64,000 nucleotides of DNA, from the IMG/VR virus record IMGVR_UViG_3300046492_000369, positions 1 through 64,000 of that record. One strand, given 5' to 3'. Made by a program: the position numbers and the translations under genes. A model generated the notes under the pieces. That model did no database searches and was not told where the DNA came from. It saw nothing but the letters and a program-made list of their open reading frames with translations. Source of the DNA: a virus. Shown here one piece after another: positions 1-8,703 of this stretch. How positions within the stretch are numbered: position 1 is the stretch's first letter; every line of letters starts with the position of its first letter.

Positions 1-136
1 CAGAACCTTCAATCAGTTCACTGAGTGTGGGGTGGGGTGTGCCGGTTATGACACGTACTTCCATGTCGCAATCGAAGCAGACATCACGGCCTGCCATGGC
101 AGTATTTGCGCATTTCTTGCATGAGTGGAGAATCAT
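1..136 (-). CDS. small zinc-ribbon protein, truncated by the window edge
   Basis: Forty-five codons are visible from an ATG at 136 and the frame runs off the left edge, so the stop is outside. The N-terminus has two CxxC pairs (HSCKKCAN at residues 4-11, then CFDCD at about 20-24), a spacing typical of a small zinc ribbon. A ribosome binding site (AAGGAA) lies about 7 nt upstream of the ATG, and the gene follows the HNH gene by 9 nt, as in an operon. No function can be assigned. Confidence 0.55.
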   Translation of the reverse strand, partial: MILHSCKKCANTAMAGRDVCFDCDMEVRVITGTPHPTLSELIEGS

Positions 137-145
137 TATTTTTCC

Positions 146-679
146 TTATATGTGTTGCCAACGTTGGCGCTTGACGATGCGATCAACTTGCTGGCGGGAG
201 ATGCCGAACTCGACTGCAATGGCCTTCAGGGATTCGTCTTCAGCACGACGACGAATTTCGCGTACCTTGTCTGCAGTGAGTACAGTTAAATTGCTACTTT
301 CACCCTTGGTTTGAGTACCGTGCAGGATGCGATCGGCTGCATTGGCCAAAGGTGTATCCCAGCGCAGATTGCTCAACTGGTTATTGTTGGTGTCACCATT
401 GTCATGGCAACCCTGCATGCTCTTCTCTGGCTTGGGTCCGATAAAGGCGTTGAGCACGGCAAGATGAACATACACGTTCTTCTTGCGGCCTTCCTTATAC
501 AGTGTGACATAGTGATAGCCACCACGACTGGCATCGGTGTAGGTACTGAGGATCTGTTCCGGCATGAAGCGGATGCCACCACGGTTGTTGCTGATATCCC
601 GGGCTACTGCACGTACTTGACCCATGTTGGACACTTCGTAGTAGCCTTCGTAATCCTTGACTGGCTTCCAGATTTCCAT
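146..679 (-). CDS. NUMOD4/HNH homing endonuclease with C-terminal HTH
   Basis: This is a 177-aa freestanding endonuclease. The N-terminus (MEIWKPVKDYEGYYEVSN) is a typical NUMOD4 DNA-binding motif. The central HNH region has VHLAVLNAFIG followed by QGCHDNGDTNNNQLSNLRW, and the C-terminus (LKAIAVEFGISRQQVDRIV) looks like a small helix-turn-helix DNA-recognition segment. The start at 679 is chosen because AAAGGAAACC precedes it directly and the NUMOD4 motif begins there; an upstream open extension runs into the terminator and the nrdJ end. Such genes often sit beside ribonucleotide reductase genes and cut intronless or endonuclease-free alleles; that role is inferred. Confidence 0.85.
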   Translation of the reverse strand: MEIWKPVKDYEGYYEVSNMGQVRAVARDISNNRGGIRFMPEQILSTYTDASRGGYHYVTLYKEGRKKNVYVHLAVLNAFIGPKPEKSMQGCHDNGDTNNNQLSNLRWDTPLANAADRILHGTQTKGESSNLTVLTADKVREIRRRAEDESLKAIAVEFGISRQQVDRIVKRQRWQHI

Positions 680-690
680 GGTTTCCTTTG

Positions 691-718
691 AAAGAAAAGG
701 ATCCCCCGGAGGGGATCC
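691..718 (-). terminator. rho-independent terminator after nrdJ
   Basis: On the minus strand an 8-bp perfect stem (GGATCCCC/GGGGATCC at 699-706 and 711-718, 4-nt loop) is followed by TTTTCTTT. It sits just after the nrdJ stop and overlaps the leader of the HNH gene, so it separates the endonuclease from the reductase transcript. Confidence 0.8.
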
Positions 719-734
719 ATGGCCTATTAGTTCA

Positions 735-3323
735 TTAGGACTGGTTGACGTTGGCACCAAAGTTAATCGGGCAGGCACCAGAGGCACAATCCACATGTTC
801 CATACCCACGTCTTCCTGCACATCGTCATTCGACTTGATCGCATTGACGATCATCTCGAATTCCGCTTTGGTGACAGGTTGTTCGGGTAGGTACTCGTAG
901 GCCGAGGTATCCGACTGCGGCATGACACTGCAGCAGCGAATCGAGCTCTGGCCTTCCATCAGCGTCCGCATGAACTCCGCGAAACTGGTGACCTGGGGCT
1001 TGTACTTCAGGGTGTAACTGACCTGATTGCCGGTATCACGCAGGGGCGTAACACCATCTTCTTCCACACCGACGATCCAGTATTTCTCCAGCAGGCGCAA
1101 CCACTGGTATTGGTCTTCAGGGGTGGCATCACCAGCAGTCACGAGCTTGTCGCCCATGCCCAGCGTGGCAATGGTAGGAATCGTCGGGAAGCCAACGATG
1201 GTGGTACCGTTGTAGGTTTGCAGTTCGCGGATCGGATAACCCTGCTTGCGGTACGTTTCGATCAACGGATCATCGTTGCGGAACTGGACCCAGCGCAGGT
1301 ACTCGCCCATGGATGGCAGGTGGGCACCTTCAGTCAAACCAAACAGCTTGGAGGTCGTCCCTGCTGGTTTCATCGTGGTATCGGTGTGCGGCACCACTAC
1401 GCCCAGCAGTTTTGAGTACACCAGTGCTTCATCTTGCACAGCACGTTTGAAGCGCGACAGCATTTGCCAGAACGGTTGTGAAACCTCTTCATCAACCAGA
1501 TCTTTCCAGCCGAAGCCAAAACGTGCCCAAGCGTATTCGTGCAGGCCGGTCATGCCGACACCAATGCGGTTGGTGCGTGCTACTTCCTTCTTGTACAAGG
1601 AGTCCATCAGGTTAGTGCGGATCAGGGCACGAGTAGCGACCTTGAAAGCGTCTTCTGCATCGTTGTCCCACTCATAGTGGCAAAGTTCTGCATCATCACT
1701 CAAGTTGGCCCTATAGGTGTACCCAGCATGGAACGGCACCACATCAGCGATGACGCAGTAACCACCGAGCAGGTTCAGGACGATCTCACCGCACGGATTG
1801 GTGATGACCTTGTACTTCATCCGGGACCATGCCTGTGCCAGCACACGGGCTAGTTGCTTACCTTCCGGAGTCATCTTGTACTTCTGGCTTTCTGCGAATT
1901 CGCCATCGAGCAGGTTGTCGGTACCATCACCATTCCATGTAAGACGTTCTACCGTGATGAAACCGGGTTCGCCGGTACCATCGAAGTAGGAAGCCTCGCA
2001 GGCTGCGGTGAACACCTTCCACGCATGGATCTGGGTCGGTGTGAAGCAGTCCTTACCAATTAACTTGTGGAAGCCGCCCTTGTCGGTCAGTTCATAGCCG
2101 TTGATCTGCATAAGAGCAGCAACATGCTTGACACCATTCCAGAACTCCATGTCCACCATGACGGAGTTATTCGAGCTCCACAGGAAGCCACCACGCTTCA
2201 GTTCAATGAAGCCAAAGATGGTTTCATCGGTCCAGCACTTGGTGGCCATCCGGGCTGCACGACGAGCTCCACCCACCAATACACATTCAGCGAAGTAGTG
2301 GTCGGCATACATCGCAGCACGCCATGGCTGCATGCCTGCATCACGCAGCTTGGCTACGCAGGCGATTGCATGCATCAGCGGTCCTGGCCCGGAAGCCGGA
2401 CGACCCTGCATGCCCCCAATCGGGGAACCCTTGCAGCGCACATCAGAGAAGTCGATGAGCAGGACATCATTACGGAAGCAACCCGCATAGGTCATGGTTT
2501 CCAGCTTCTCGATAGCCTGTGCCCAGCCTTCACGACTGTCCGGTACGCGGAAAGTGTGGATCGTCTTGTGTGCATACATGTGGGCTGCCGATCGGGCATC
2601 CAGTGCGACGATTTCACGCGATTGCACATCCTTGTGGGACATGTCGATCACGCAGACCACGGTGGGCATGAGGCGGTAATCCACCTGCATCATGGCGTCA
2701 TCGTAGCAGCGCCCGACTCCAGAACCGTTCAGCAGCAGGTAGAATTCGAGGAAGCTCATCGCACTGGTGCTGCAGTTCGTAAACACTTCCATGTTGCGGT
2801 TGATCTGGTTGGCATCCCCATGCTGCAGGTGTCGTCCCGACATGAGCAGGCTGGCTTGACGCAGATGATGGTGCATCGCGTCGAACTCGATCTGAAAGGG
2901 AGATGGACCTTGGGCTGCCAGCAGGGAGCTGGCATCGGGACTGCGGCGGTCCCATTGGGTGCGGGGATCGAGCATGGCATTGCCGTAGGAGACACGGTAT
3001 GCCACATCGGCCCACTTCTCAGTCTCAACGTCAGCAATGACATTGAGGGTAACGACCACAGTCTGGTCATCACCCTTATCGACTTTGTAGCCGTTAGGGG
3101 CGGCTTCAATCTTGAGGTGGTTGGATTTGCAGTAGGCTGCCACTTCATCGTCGAGCGAGATGTCGTCGCGTCGCGGCAGTTCGATGACTTGGGTCCGGGA
3201 GGCAGGACGATCAATCTTGCGGTTGATGGTGCGGTTGGCCACCGCATCTCCCATACCCTTATCGTATTCCCGGGCGGGTACATTAGCTGGACGACGCCAC
3301 GAGTTTTGACGGGTTACTTGCAT
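735..3323 (-). CDS. nrdJ: adenosylcobalamin-dependent (class II) ribonucleoside-triphosphate reductase
   Basis: This 862-aa monomeric class II reductase converts ribonucleoside triphosphates to deoxyribonucleotides using a B12-generated thiyl radical. Visible active-site features are the first redox cysteine in FTNCSTSAMS (C184), the conserved NPCGEI box with the thiyl-radical cysteine C511 and the following Glu, the second redox cysteine in GGYC shortly after, and the C-terminal thiol relay C846-x4-C851 (DCASGAC), as in the Lactobacillus leichmannii enzyme (739 aa). The start at 3323 has a GGAAAGGG site upstream. It is preceded by thyX and followed by a terminator. Encoding a B12 enzyme makes dNTP supply oxygen-independent but dependent on host cobalamin. 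Confidence 0.95.
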   Translation of the reverse strand: MQVTRQNSWRRPANVPAREYDKGMGDAVANRTINRKIDRPASRTQVIELPRRDDISLDDEVAAYCKSNHLKIEAAPNGYKVDKGDDQTVVVTLNVIADVETEKWADVAYRVSYGNAMLDPRTQWDRRSPDASSLLAAQGPSPFQIEFDAMHHHLRQASLLMSGRHLQHGDANQINRNMEVFTNCSTSAMSFLEFYLLLNGSGVGRCYDDAMMQVDYRLMPTVVCVIDMSHKDVQSREIVALDARSAAHMYAHKTIHTFRVPDSREGWAQAIEKLETMTYAGCFRNDVLLIDFSDVRCKGSPIGGMQGRPASGPGPLMHAIACVAKLRDAGMQPWRAAMYADHYFAECVLVGGARRAARMATKCWTDETIFGFIELKRGGFLWSSNNSVMVDMEFWNGVKHVAALMQINGYELTDKGGFHKLIGKDCFTPTQIHAWKVFTAACEASYFDGTGEPGFITVERLTWNGDGTDNLLDGEFAESQKYKMTPEGKQLARVLAQAWSRMKYKVITNPCGEIVLNLLGGYCVIADVVPFHAGYTYRANLSDDAELCHYEWDNDAEDAFKVATRALIRTNLMDSLYKKEVARTNRIGVGMTGLHEYAWARFGFGWKDLVDEEVSQPFWQMLSRFKRAVQDEALVYSKLLGVVVPHTDTTMKPAGTTSKLFGLTEGAHLPSMGEYLRWVQFRNDDPLIETYRKQGYPIRELQTYNGTTIVGFPTIPTIATLGMGDKLVTAGDATPEDQYQWLRLLEKYWIVGVEEDGVTPLRDTGNQVSYTLKYKPQVTSFAEFMRTLMEGQSSIRCCSVMPQSDTSAYEYLPEQPVTKAEFEMIVNAIKSNDDVQEDVGMEHVDCASGACPINFGANVNQS

Positions 3324-3537
3324 ATTTTTATTTCCCTTTCCTGAGTGACAAAAAAAGAGCCGATCATCCCAGGAATGGTGGACGGGCGGCTCTGCTGCTT
3401 TGAGTTACTGAACGTGCTACGGGGAACACGTATAGTACCCAAGATTCGATGTTGCACAAGAGATTTATTTTCTCAAGGCAACTAACTCTTTGTCTGGAGT
3501 TTGTGCTAGATCACGGTAGTTGTTGTTCAACAACTAA
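3324..3537 (-). promoter_or_regulatory. nrdJ leader with internal terminator-like hairpin
   Basis: This is a 214-nt gap between thyX and nrdJ. Reading on the minus strand, a palindrome AGTTGTTG-N2-CAACAACT (3518-3535) follows the thyX stop. Near the end there is a stem AGAGCCG/CGGCTCT (3387-3393 with 3356-3362) followed by TTTTTTT, a good intrinsic terminator only about 25 nt before the nrdJ ATG. Either thyX transcripts end here and nrdJ uses a promoter between the hairpin and its ATG, or the hairpin attenuates nrdJ. No tRNA cloverleaf or recognisable cobalamin riboswitch box was found. Confidence 0.6.
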
Positions 3538-4275
3538 TTAATACTCTCCCCTGGTAAGAGCAGCCCAGCTCACTGGGAATAGTGGAGCGATGATCTTATC
3601 CACTTGAGCAGCGATCAACTGGGTTTCTTTCTGCGCGTGACCTTCACTACGCTGGTTATACAAGTTAGCCCATGCATACAGCGAGCCAGTGAGTGCCCAA
3701 TGAACTTCCACGCCCTGTGGAAGGATGAAGCGGGCCTGTTCAGGTGCGATACCATCATCAATCATGGCTTCGTAGTGTGTAATCGAATGATTACAGTGTG
3801 AAATGTACCGTTCACGCCATACAGCGCTCTGTGGATGGATTCCCCCACTCCCTTGCTTGACATTAGCCGCTGCTGCACGGAATTCGTCGGGGATATACAA
3901 CACTGGACGGCCACTGATATAGCGTCGAGATTCTTCTGACTCGATCATGCCGATCTTGTGCTTGAAGAGCTGCCTTGCGATCGGTACTGGCGCTTCCATC
4001 ATAATGCTGATGTGCGGATGACCGAACGGAACCCAGTGTTCTGGGATCTTGCGCACGTAAACCAGCAGATCATGCGCTTCATCACGGGTTCCAACCGTAG
4101 TCAGCTTATCAATCAGGTTCTGCCAATCCCCGCTGGCCATGCCCCGGGCGAGGAATCGGATCAGATTGTGGTTTTGTTCGGGTGTGAAGTTCTCGGCCAG
4201 TTTAGCAAAACTCAAACGAGCGAAGTTTGCCACAGCCTGATCATCTAAATAATGCCCTTGATAAATAGCTTGCAT
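3538..4275 (-). CDS. thyX: flavin-dependent thymidylate synthase ThyX
   Basis: A 245-aa FAD-dependent enzyme that methylates dUMP to dTMP using methylene-tetrahydrofolate and NADPH. The ThyX signature is present in a divergent form: KHKIGMIESEESRRY in place of the usual RHR-x7-S-x-RY. The C-terminal active-site region is also present (ARFILPQGVEVHW, then YNQRSEGHAQKE with the conserved Arg and His-Ala-Gln-x-Glu). The start at 4275 has AGGAA a few nt upstream and is divergent from the tail-fibre gene. With nrdJ and dut it forms a nucleotide-supply set. The host-type ThyA fold is not what is seen here. Confidence 0.92.
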   Translation of the reverse strand: MQAIYQGHYLDDQAVANFARLSFAKLAENFTPEQNHNLIRFLARGMASGDWQNLIDKLTTVGTRDEAHDLLVYVRKIPEHWVPFGHPHISIMMEAPVPIARQLFKHKIGMIESEESRRYISGRPVLYIPDEFRAAAANVKQGSGGIHPQSAVWRERYISHCNHSITHYEAMIDDGIAPEQARFILPQGVEVHWALTGSLYAWANLYNQRSEGHAQKETQLIAAQVDKIIAPLFPVSWAALTRGEY

Positions 4276-4338
4276 ACAGGAAATTCCTTTAAAATGGAAG
4301 GGTTAAGCGCACAAATGCGCCCTCTTGAGGAGTTTGGT
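4276..4338. promoter_or_regulatory. divergent intergenic region with hairpin
   Basis: This spacer lies between thyX (minus) and the first tail-fibre gene (plus). It holds a perfect 5-bp hairpin GCGCA-CAAA-TGCGC (4307-4320) and the palindrome AGGAAATTCCT (4278-4288), which includes the thyX ribosome binding site. A GAGGAG site at 4327-4332 serves the plus-strand gene. Promoters for both directions are expected here, but no convincing -35/-10 pair was seen. Confidence 0.45.
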
Positions 4339-6546
4339 ATGACTTGTGAAGGTAATGTCTGCGGTACAGGCGGTTGGGGCGGCCCTAAGCCAGGTGATCC
4401 GAACAATGACAGCATTCTACGGGCTACACCAGCATTCGGTGGTATCGACATCAATTTTACTTACCCAACTGTCAATCCCTATGCGCTGGCTTACACAATG
4501 TTGTACAGGGGCGTCTTACCAGACTTTGCCAACGCTATTCTCATTCAGGATGCCTTGGCTGGCAGCTACTATTTCGATCGGGTAGATCCCGGCACCACTT
4601 ATTACTACTGGATTCAGTTCGTATCGATTAACGGCACTATTGGTGATGTTATTGGCCCTGCATCAGCCCAAGCCAGGGATTCGATCGAACAGACCCTGCG
4701 TGACCTGACTGGCAAGATAGATGCAGGTGTGCTGGCGCAAGCCCTGAAGACAGAGATCGCAAGGATCCCTGAAATCGATGACAAGATCTTTCAGGAGATT
4801 GAAGACCGACTCAGCAGTAATCAAGCTTTGTCCAATGCCATTGCACAGGTACAGAACGTGTCGGATGAGACACTGAGCTATGTACAGCAAGAGATCACCC
4901 AACGGCAGGATGCCGATGGTGTGTTGGCTGAATCGATCAATACCTTGTTCGCCCAGATGGCAGGCAATGCTGCAGCCATCAATGAGGAAAAGCTGGTTCG
5001 GGTCAGCAAGGATGACGCCCTGTCGCAGCGGATTGACACCCTGGCTACATCTTGGGGGCCAGACATTGCTGCTGCTATTGCGATCGAACAGACTGCCCGG
5101 ACCAATGCAGATGGAGCGTTGGCTCAGGACATCACGACCTTATTTACCCGGACGAATGACAATGCAGCAGCCGTCATTGCCGAGCAAACTGCCCGTACTA
5201 CGCATGAAGGCTCGGTAGCCACCACAATTGCTGACTTGTACACCAAGCATGGGGAAGCCCTGTCGGCGGTGGATACGGAACGAACATCCCGTACAAGCGC
5301 TGATAGTGCCCTGGCTTCGGACATTACTACCCTGTTTTCCCGGGTAAGTGGTGCTGATGCGGCGATTCAATCCACTAATCAAGCCATTGTAGATGCTGGT
5401 GTGGCAACAACCAGCCAGATCAACACAATGCGGACCACGATCAATGGCGATATCACGAATGCCATAAATGGGGAAGCTGGTGCCCGTAATGCTGCAATTT
5501 CCTCTGCAGTGCAATCGGAAGCCAATACCCGTTCTGCCGCAGACTCAGCCTTGTCCCAGCAGATTACTACGGCCGAATCGTCCATGGGCAGCAATCTAAC
5601 CCAAGTTCAGACGCTATTGCAGACAAATATCGACACAACCAACGGTAAATTGACTTCAATTGGTGCTTTGTACACGGCTAAGGTCAGTGTAAATGGCTTG
5701 ATTGGTGGTTTCGGTGTCTACAACGATGGTAGTGAAGTCGAAGCAGGGTTTGATGTTGATCGTTTCTGGGTAGGCCGAACTAACGACGACAAGATTAAGC
5801 CATTCATCATCGATAGCGGCACTGTCTACATCAATGAAGCAGTGATCCGGCACCTTGAAGTGGAAAAGATCACCAGTGGTAGTGTTAATTCGGAATGGCG
5901 CATCCGTGGTCTGGGTGGACGGATCGTCATGGACACCGGGGCAGTGATGAAGGTAATTGGTACTGGTTTTGGTGCCAACAAGGATCTCATCGAGTGGTTT
6001 GGTCCCAGTATGCCGATTGAAGCCTGTACGAAAGCCAATGCCACGATTTATGAAGCAATTGATGGTAGTGCCTACTATGGTGGCGCACTCCGGGCAGGTA
6101 CCTTGTACAACGCCCAACGTACTACACAGACTGCTGCTAATGCTCAAGTTCCTCTTGGTCCATTCTGGTCTAACGGTAATCCGAGGGTGCTGGTCGTTAG
6201 CTATACCTTCAACTGGGAGATGTTGAATAACAATGCTGGTTCGACTGGGTACCAATACCAAGGAGGGGATACTTACGCCGATATCCAGCTCTGGAAAGGG
6301 AATACCATGGTGTCTTCCAGCAGAATGACGGGAAGCTATACCATTGATAACGATCTGAGTGATCCAGACAGCGCCAGTATCAGCATTGGTGGTTCTTTCA
6401 CCTTCACGGACACAGGCCCAGCCGGTAACTATTCATACAGCGCTGTTATTGTGTCGCGGAGCCTGGCAAACATCACTCATAGCTCTGGAGCCAACACCTC
6501 TTCAAATATCACGCAATCACTGGGCATTGTGAGTACTGAAGCCTGA
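4339..6546 (+). CDS. tail fibre / tail tip protein with coiled-coil repeats
   Basis: A 735-aa putative host-recognition protein. Residues about 25-100 look like a fibronectin-III-type domain. Residues about 130-420 contain repeated 30-35-residue units (pattern AVxAExxARTxADxALAxDITTLF) predicted to form a trimeric coiled coil. A segment after that (DDKIKPFIIDSGTVYINEAV) resembles the C-terminal stalk of lambda J-type central fibres, followed by a glycine/serine-rich beta C-terminus. The ATG at 4339 is chosen over an in-frame ATG at 4252 because GAGGAG lies 6 nt upstream and the longer form would overlap the thyX start. It is the first gene of the tail module. Confidence 0.8.
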   Translation: MTCEGNVCGTGGWGGPKPGDPNNDSILRATPAFGGIDINFTYPTVNPYALAYTMLYRGVLPDFANAILIQDALAGSYYFDRVDPGTTYYYWIQFVSINGTIGDVIGPASAQARDSIEQTLRDLTGKIDAGVLAQALKTEIARIPEIDDKIFQEIEDRLSSNQALSNAIAQVQNVSDETLSYVQQEITQRQDADGVLAESINTLFAQMAGNAAAINEEKLVRVSKDDALSQRIDTLATSWGPDIAAAIAIEQTARTNADGALAQDITTLFTRTNDNAAAVIAEQTARTTHEGSVATTIADLYTKHGEALSAVDTERTSRTSADSALASDITTLFSRVSGADAAIQSTNQAIVDAGVATTSQINTMRTTINGDITNAINGEAGARNAAISSAVQSEANTRSAADSALSQQITTAESSMGSNLTQVQTLLQTNIDTTNGKLTSIGALYTAKVSVNGLIGGFGVYNDGSEVEAGFDVDRFWVGRTNDDKIKPFIIDSGTVYINEAVIRHLEVEKITSGSVNSEWRIRGLGGRIVMDTGAVMKVIGTGFGANKDLIEWFGPSMPIEACTKANATIYEAIDGSAYYGGALRAGTLYNAQRTTQTAANAQVPLGPFWSNGNPRVLVVSYTFNWEMLNNNAGSTGYQYQGGDTYADIQLWKGNTMVSSSRMTGSYTIDNDLSDPDSASISIGGSFTFTDTGPAGNYSYSAVIVSRSLANITHSSGANTSSNITQSLGIVSTEA

Positions 6547-6570
6547 TTTACATCATTTAACCGCCTAACA

Positions 6571-6602
6571 GTGGACTTGTAGCCAACAAGCCACGGTTTT
6601 CT
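6571..6602 (+). terminator. putative intrinsic terminator after the first tail-fibre gene
   Basis: An imperfect stem GTGG(A)CTTGT/ACAAGCCAC (6571-6580 with 6586-6594) is followed by GGTTTTCT. The bulged A and short U tract make it moderate. Confidence 0.5.
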
Positions 6603-6675
6603 GCGTTAATTAATGAGCACTGCAACGAATTGTTGTGGGACAATAGTGCTTACTGTAAATAAAGCTGGAGCCTGC

Positions 6676-7491
6676 ATGACGCCCGTATCGATGCAATTCC
6701 TTACTTCAACCGGAGAACCCATCGCGCATGCTCCGGTTGAGATCCGGCTCGCCCGCTCCGACTACGATGAAGCCCAGTCAGGCATCATCATGCCCCGACT
6801 GGTCACGGCAACGACGGATGAACAGGGCGAAGCCACGGTGAACCTGACGCCCTGTGACACGATGTATCACGTCACGGTTTATGACACGCTTAGTGATGCA
6901 GCGTTGCATTACGACTTCTATGTACCGACGCTGGATGTACCAGGAACGACGGTACGTCTGCAGGATATCGTGGTGGTCAAGCCCATCTCGCCCAAGAAAT
7001 ACGACGAGACAGCGTTGCTGGCCATCCAAAATGCCAAGGCCAATACGCTTTCGGCAATGCTGTCGGCTGAACAGGCCCGGGATGCCAGCATTACGGCCGC
7101 CAGCGATGCAGCGGACAGTGCTCGCTTAACTATCCCAACCACTTCCGCACTACCTCCGGACAATCCCCTGGAAAACCAAGAGTGGATCAACACGACCAAT
7201 GGCAAGCGCTTCAACTGGTTGGTTACGAATGGTCATGGGGCGTGGGTTGAAACCTACGCTTCCGTGGTCGTCAACACTCCTGATGCGGCAGCCATTCCGG
7301 CAGGTGTCGATGCGGAAGAAGTGGTTGCCATCGTTACGGAACAAGGAGTGCAAGTCACCGATCTGGAACTGGTGCAGTCCTTGGCTTCCACCGACATCCT
7401 GACCATTACCCAGCAAGATGGAGTAGAACGCCGGGTTACATTGGCAGAACTGGCTGCCATGATCGATCAGATCAATCGCGGTATCGCTTAA
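6676..7491 (+). CDS. virion/tail-module protein with N-terminal Ig-like domain
   Basis: A 271-aa protein of the tail module. The N-terminal ~100 residues (STGEPIAHAPVEIRL, TDEQGEATVNLTP, TMYHVTVYD) have the pattern of a bacterial Ig-like/carboxypeptidase-regulatory beta sandwich. An alanine-rich helical stretch (KANTLSAMLSAEQARDASI) follows, then a region with NTTNGKRFNWLVTNGHGAWVE. The start at 6676 is preferred because GGAG lies 5 nt upstream; an in-frame ATG at 6613 would add 21 residues (including a CC pair) but has no ribosome binding site. It probably links fibre proteins to the tail; function is inferred from position. Confidence 0.65.
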   Translation: MTPVSMQFLTSTGEPIAHAPVEIRLARSDYDEAQSGIIMPRLVTATTDEQGEATVNLTPCDTMYHVTVYDTLSDAALHYDFYVPTLDVPGTTVRLQDIVVVKPISPKKYDETALLAIQNAKANTLSAMLSAEQARDASITAASDAADSARLTIPTTSALPPDNPLENQEWINTTNGKRFNWLVTNGHGAWVETYASVVVNTPDAAAIPAGVDAEEVVAIVTEQGVQVTDLELVQSLASTDILTITQQDGVERRVTLAELAAMIDQINRGIA

Positions 7492-7517
7492 TTAATCATT
7501 CACTATAGAGGCTCATC

Positions 7518-7985
7518 ATGGCTGTAGGACCAATTGTCATTCCCCAGAAAGCTGACTTCAATTTCGTCAATGCCACTAATCTGCTGGCTGCCAACCCAGC
7601 CAACTTCAAGCTGATGCTGGTAGGTTCCGGCTGGGTACCCAACAATGCAACCGACGAAGTAATTGCCGACATCGGTGCCAATGAAATCGCTGCAGGTAAC
7701 GGCTACACAGCCGGTGGTACAGCACTGACTAACGTCAGCTTGGCGCTGGTAGCTGGTAAAGCCAAGTTCACCTGCGATCCTGTAGTGTTCAATGGAACTG
7801 GTGCTGGTTTCCCAGCCTGGCGACGGGGTGTGTATTACTACAATGGCACACTCAACGGCAAAGTTAATCCTATCGTTGGACACTTTCTTGGTGATGCCGC
7901 ACCAGCTGATGTTCCGGCCACGACGCCTGCCAATTCGCCATTGACGATCACTCCTAATGCTGCTGGCTTGCTGACGGTAGGTTAA
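7518..7985 (+). CDS. putative tail-module structural protein
   Basis: A 155-aa beta-rich, Gly/Ala/Asn-rich protein with no charged domain or known catalytic motif. The sequence (FKLMLVGSGWVPNNATDEVI, GTALTNVSLALVAGKAKF) looks like small virion proteins found between fibre genes in other phages. GAGG precedes the ATG. It ends 2 nt before the cupin-like gene. Structural role is inferred from context only. Confidence 0.6.
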   Translation: MAVGPIVIPQKADFNFVNATNLLAANPANFKLMLVGSGWVPNNATDEVIADIGANEIAAGNGYTAGGTALTNVSLALVAGKAKFTCDPVVFNGTGAGFPAWRRGVYYYNGTLNGKVNPIVGHFLGDAAPADVPATTPANSPLTITPNAAGLLTVG

Positions 7986-7987
7986 TC

Positions 7988-8308
7988 ATGGAATGGGCCA
8001 GCGGTAATATCTTCATACGTCCAAATCCTCTGCCGAAAGCAGGGGATCAGGTGCAAGGGCATGCGCATAACTTTGACCACACGACTATCGCATTCAAAGG
8101 CGCTATCAGGGTCAAGCGCACACTTACCGATGGCACTGTACAAACCGTCGATCTGGTCGCGCCTGCTCATTGCCTGATCGAGGCTGGCGTGGAGCATGAG
8201 ATCACCGCTTTGGAAGATAACAGCGTGTTCTGGTGCGTCTACTCGCATCGCGAACCGCAGGGCGACATCGTGCAGGACGTGACTGGCTGGTCGGAGGCGT
8301 ACCAATAA
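7988..8308 (+). CDS. small cupin-fold protein in the tail module
   Basis: A 106-aa protein matching the cupin pattern: GHAHNFDHTTIAFKG (His pair, conserved Gly), a proline/glycine turn, then IEAGVEHEITALEDNSVFWC. The possible metal ligands are H45, H47 and H51 of the first motif and the later VEHE histidine. It overlaps the next gene by the TAATG junction at 8306-8310. Cupins occur as small beta-barrel virion or sugar-binding proteins; whether this one is catalytic or structural is unknown. Confidence 0.6.
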   Translation: MEWASGNIFIRPNPLPKAGDQVQGHAHNFDHTTIAFKGAIRVKRTLTDGTVQTVDLVAPAHCLIEAGVEHEITALEDNSVFWCVYSHREPQGDIVQDVTGWSEAYQ

Positions 8309-8703
8309 TGGCCGAGCTTCTGGTGCGCGTGTTTAGCAAATCAAGTACTGACCCGGCGCAGGACGCTAAGCTCACCAAGCGTGGCGACGTGATCGTGGTC
8401 GTCCCTGACGGCTGGGGATGGTCGGATATCGAGTGCACCAATCCACACTGGCGCATCTTCAAGTGGCCGAGCGTGACCGAATCGGAGGCAAGTGCGCTGC
8501 TCACACCCGAACTACCCATCTCTGAAGCGGATGTGGATAACCCGCTGCTGCAACGACGTGGTTTTAACCTAAACCTTGATGCTGCGATCCTACCTGCCGC
8601 GTTGAAGGCGTACCTTGCTGACGATAGCCGTGTACAGCCGTTCTTCAACGTGCCTGCGCAGGTAACGCTGGCGAGCATCAAAGCCAAGAAAGCACGGCGT
8701 TAA
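8308..8703 (+). CDS. hypothetical tail-module protein
   Basis: A 131-aa protein with start codon overlapping the stop of the cupin gene and its own stop overlapping the tailspike start (TAATG at both ends), so it is translationally coupled. It is acidic in the middle and basic at the C-terminus (IKAKKARR). No recognised domain. The longer upstream extension of this frame reads into the cupin gene and is not used. Confidence 0.6.
   Translation: MAELLVRVFSKSSTDPAQDAKLTKRGDVIVVVPDGWGWSDIECTNPHWRIFKWPSVTESEASALLTPELPISEADVDNPLLQRRGFNLNLDAAILPAALKAYLADDSRVQPFFNVPAQVTLASIKAKKARR

Noticed and set aside
2067-3344. A 425-codon plus-strand open frame antisense to nrdJ
   Set aside because: It lies entirely opposite nrdJ, has no ribosome binding site, and its translation is His/Gly-rich and lacks domain character, typical of an antisense shadow.
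3400-3480. A possible tRNA in the nrdJ leader
   Set aside because: A T-loop-like sequence and a 7-nt loop were seen, but there is no acceptor stem and the loop lacks the required U33.
3324-3537. A cobalamin riboswitch before nrdJ
   Set aside because: No recognisable B12-box or multi-helix core was seen by eye; left as a question needing a covariance search.
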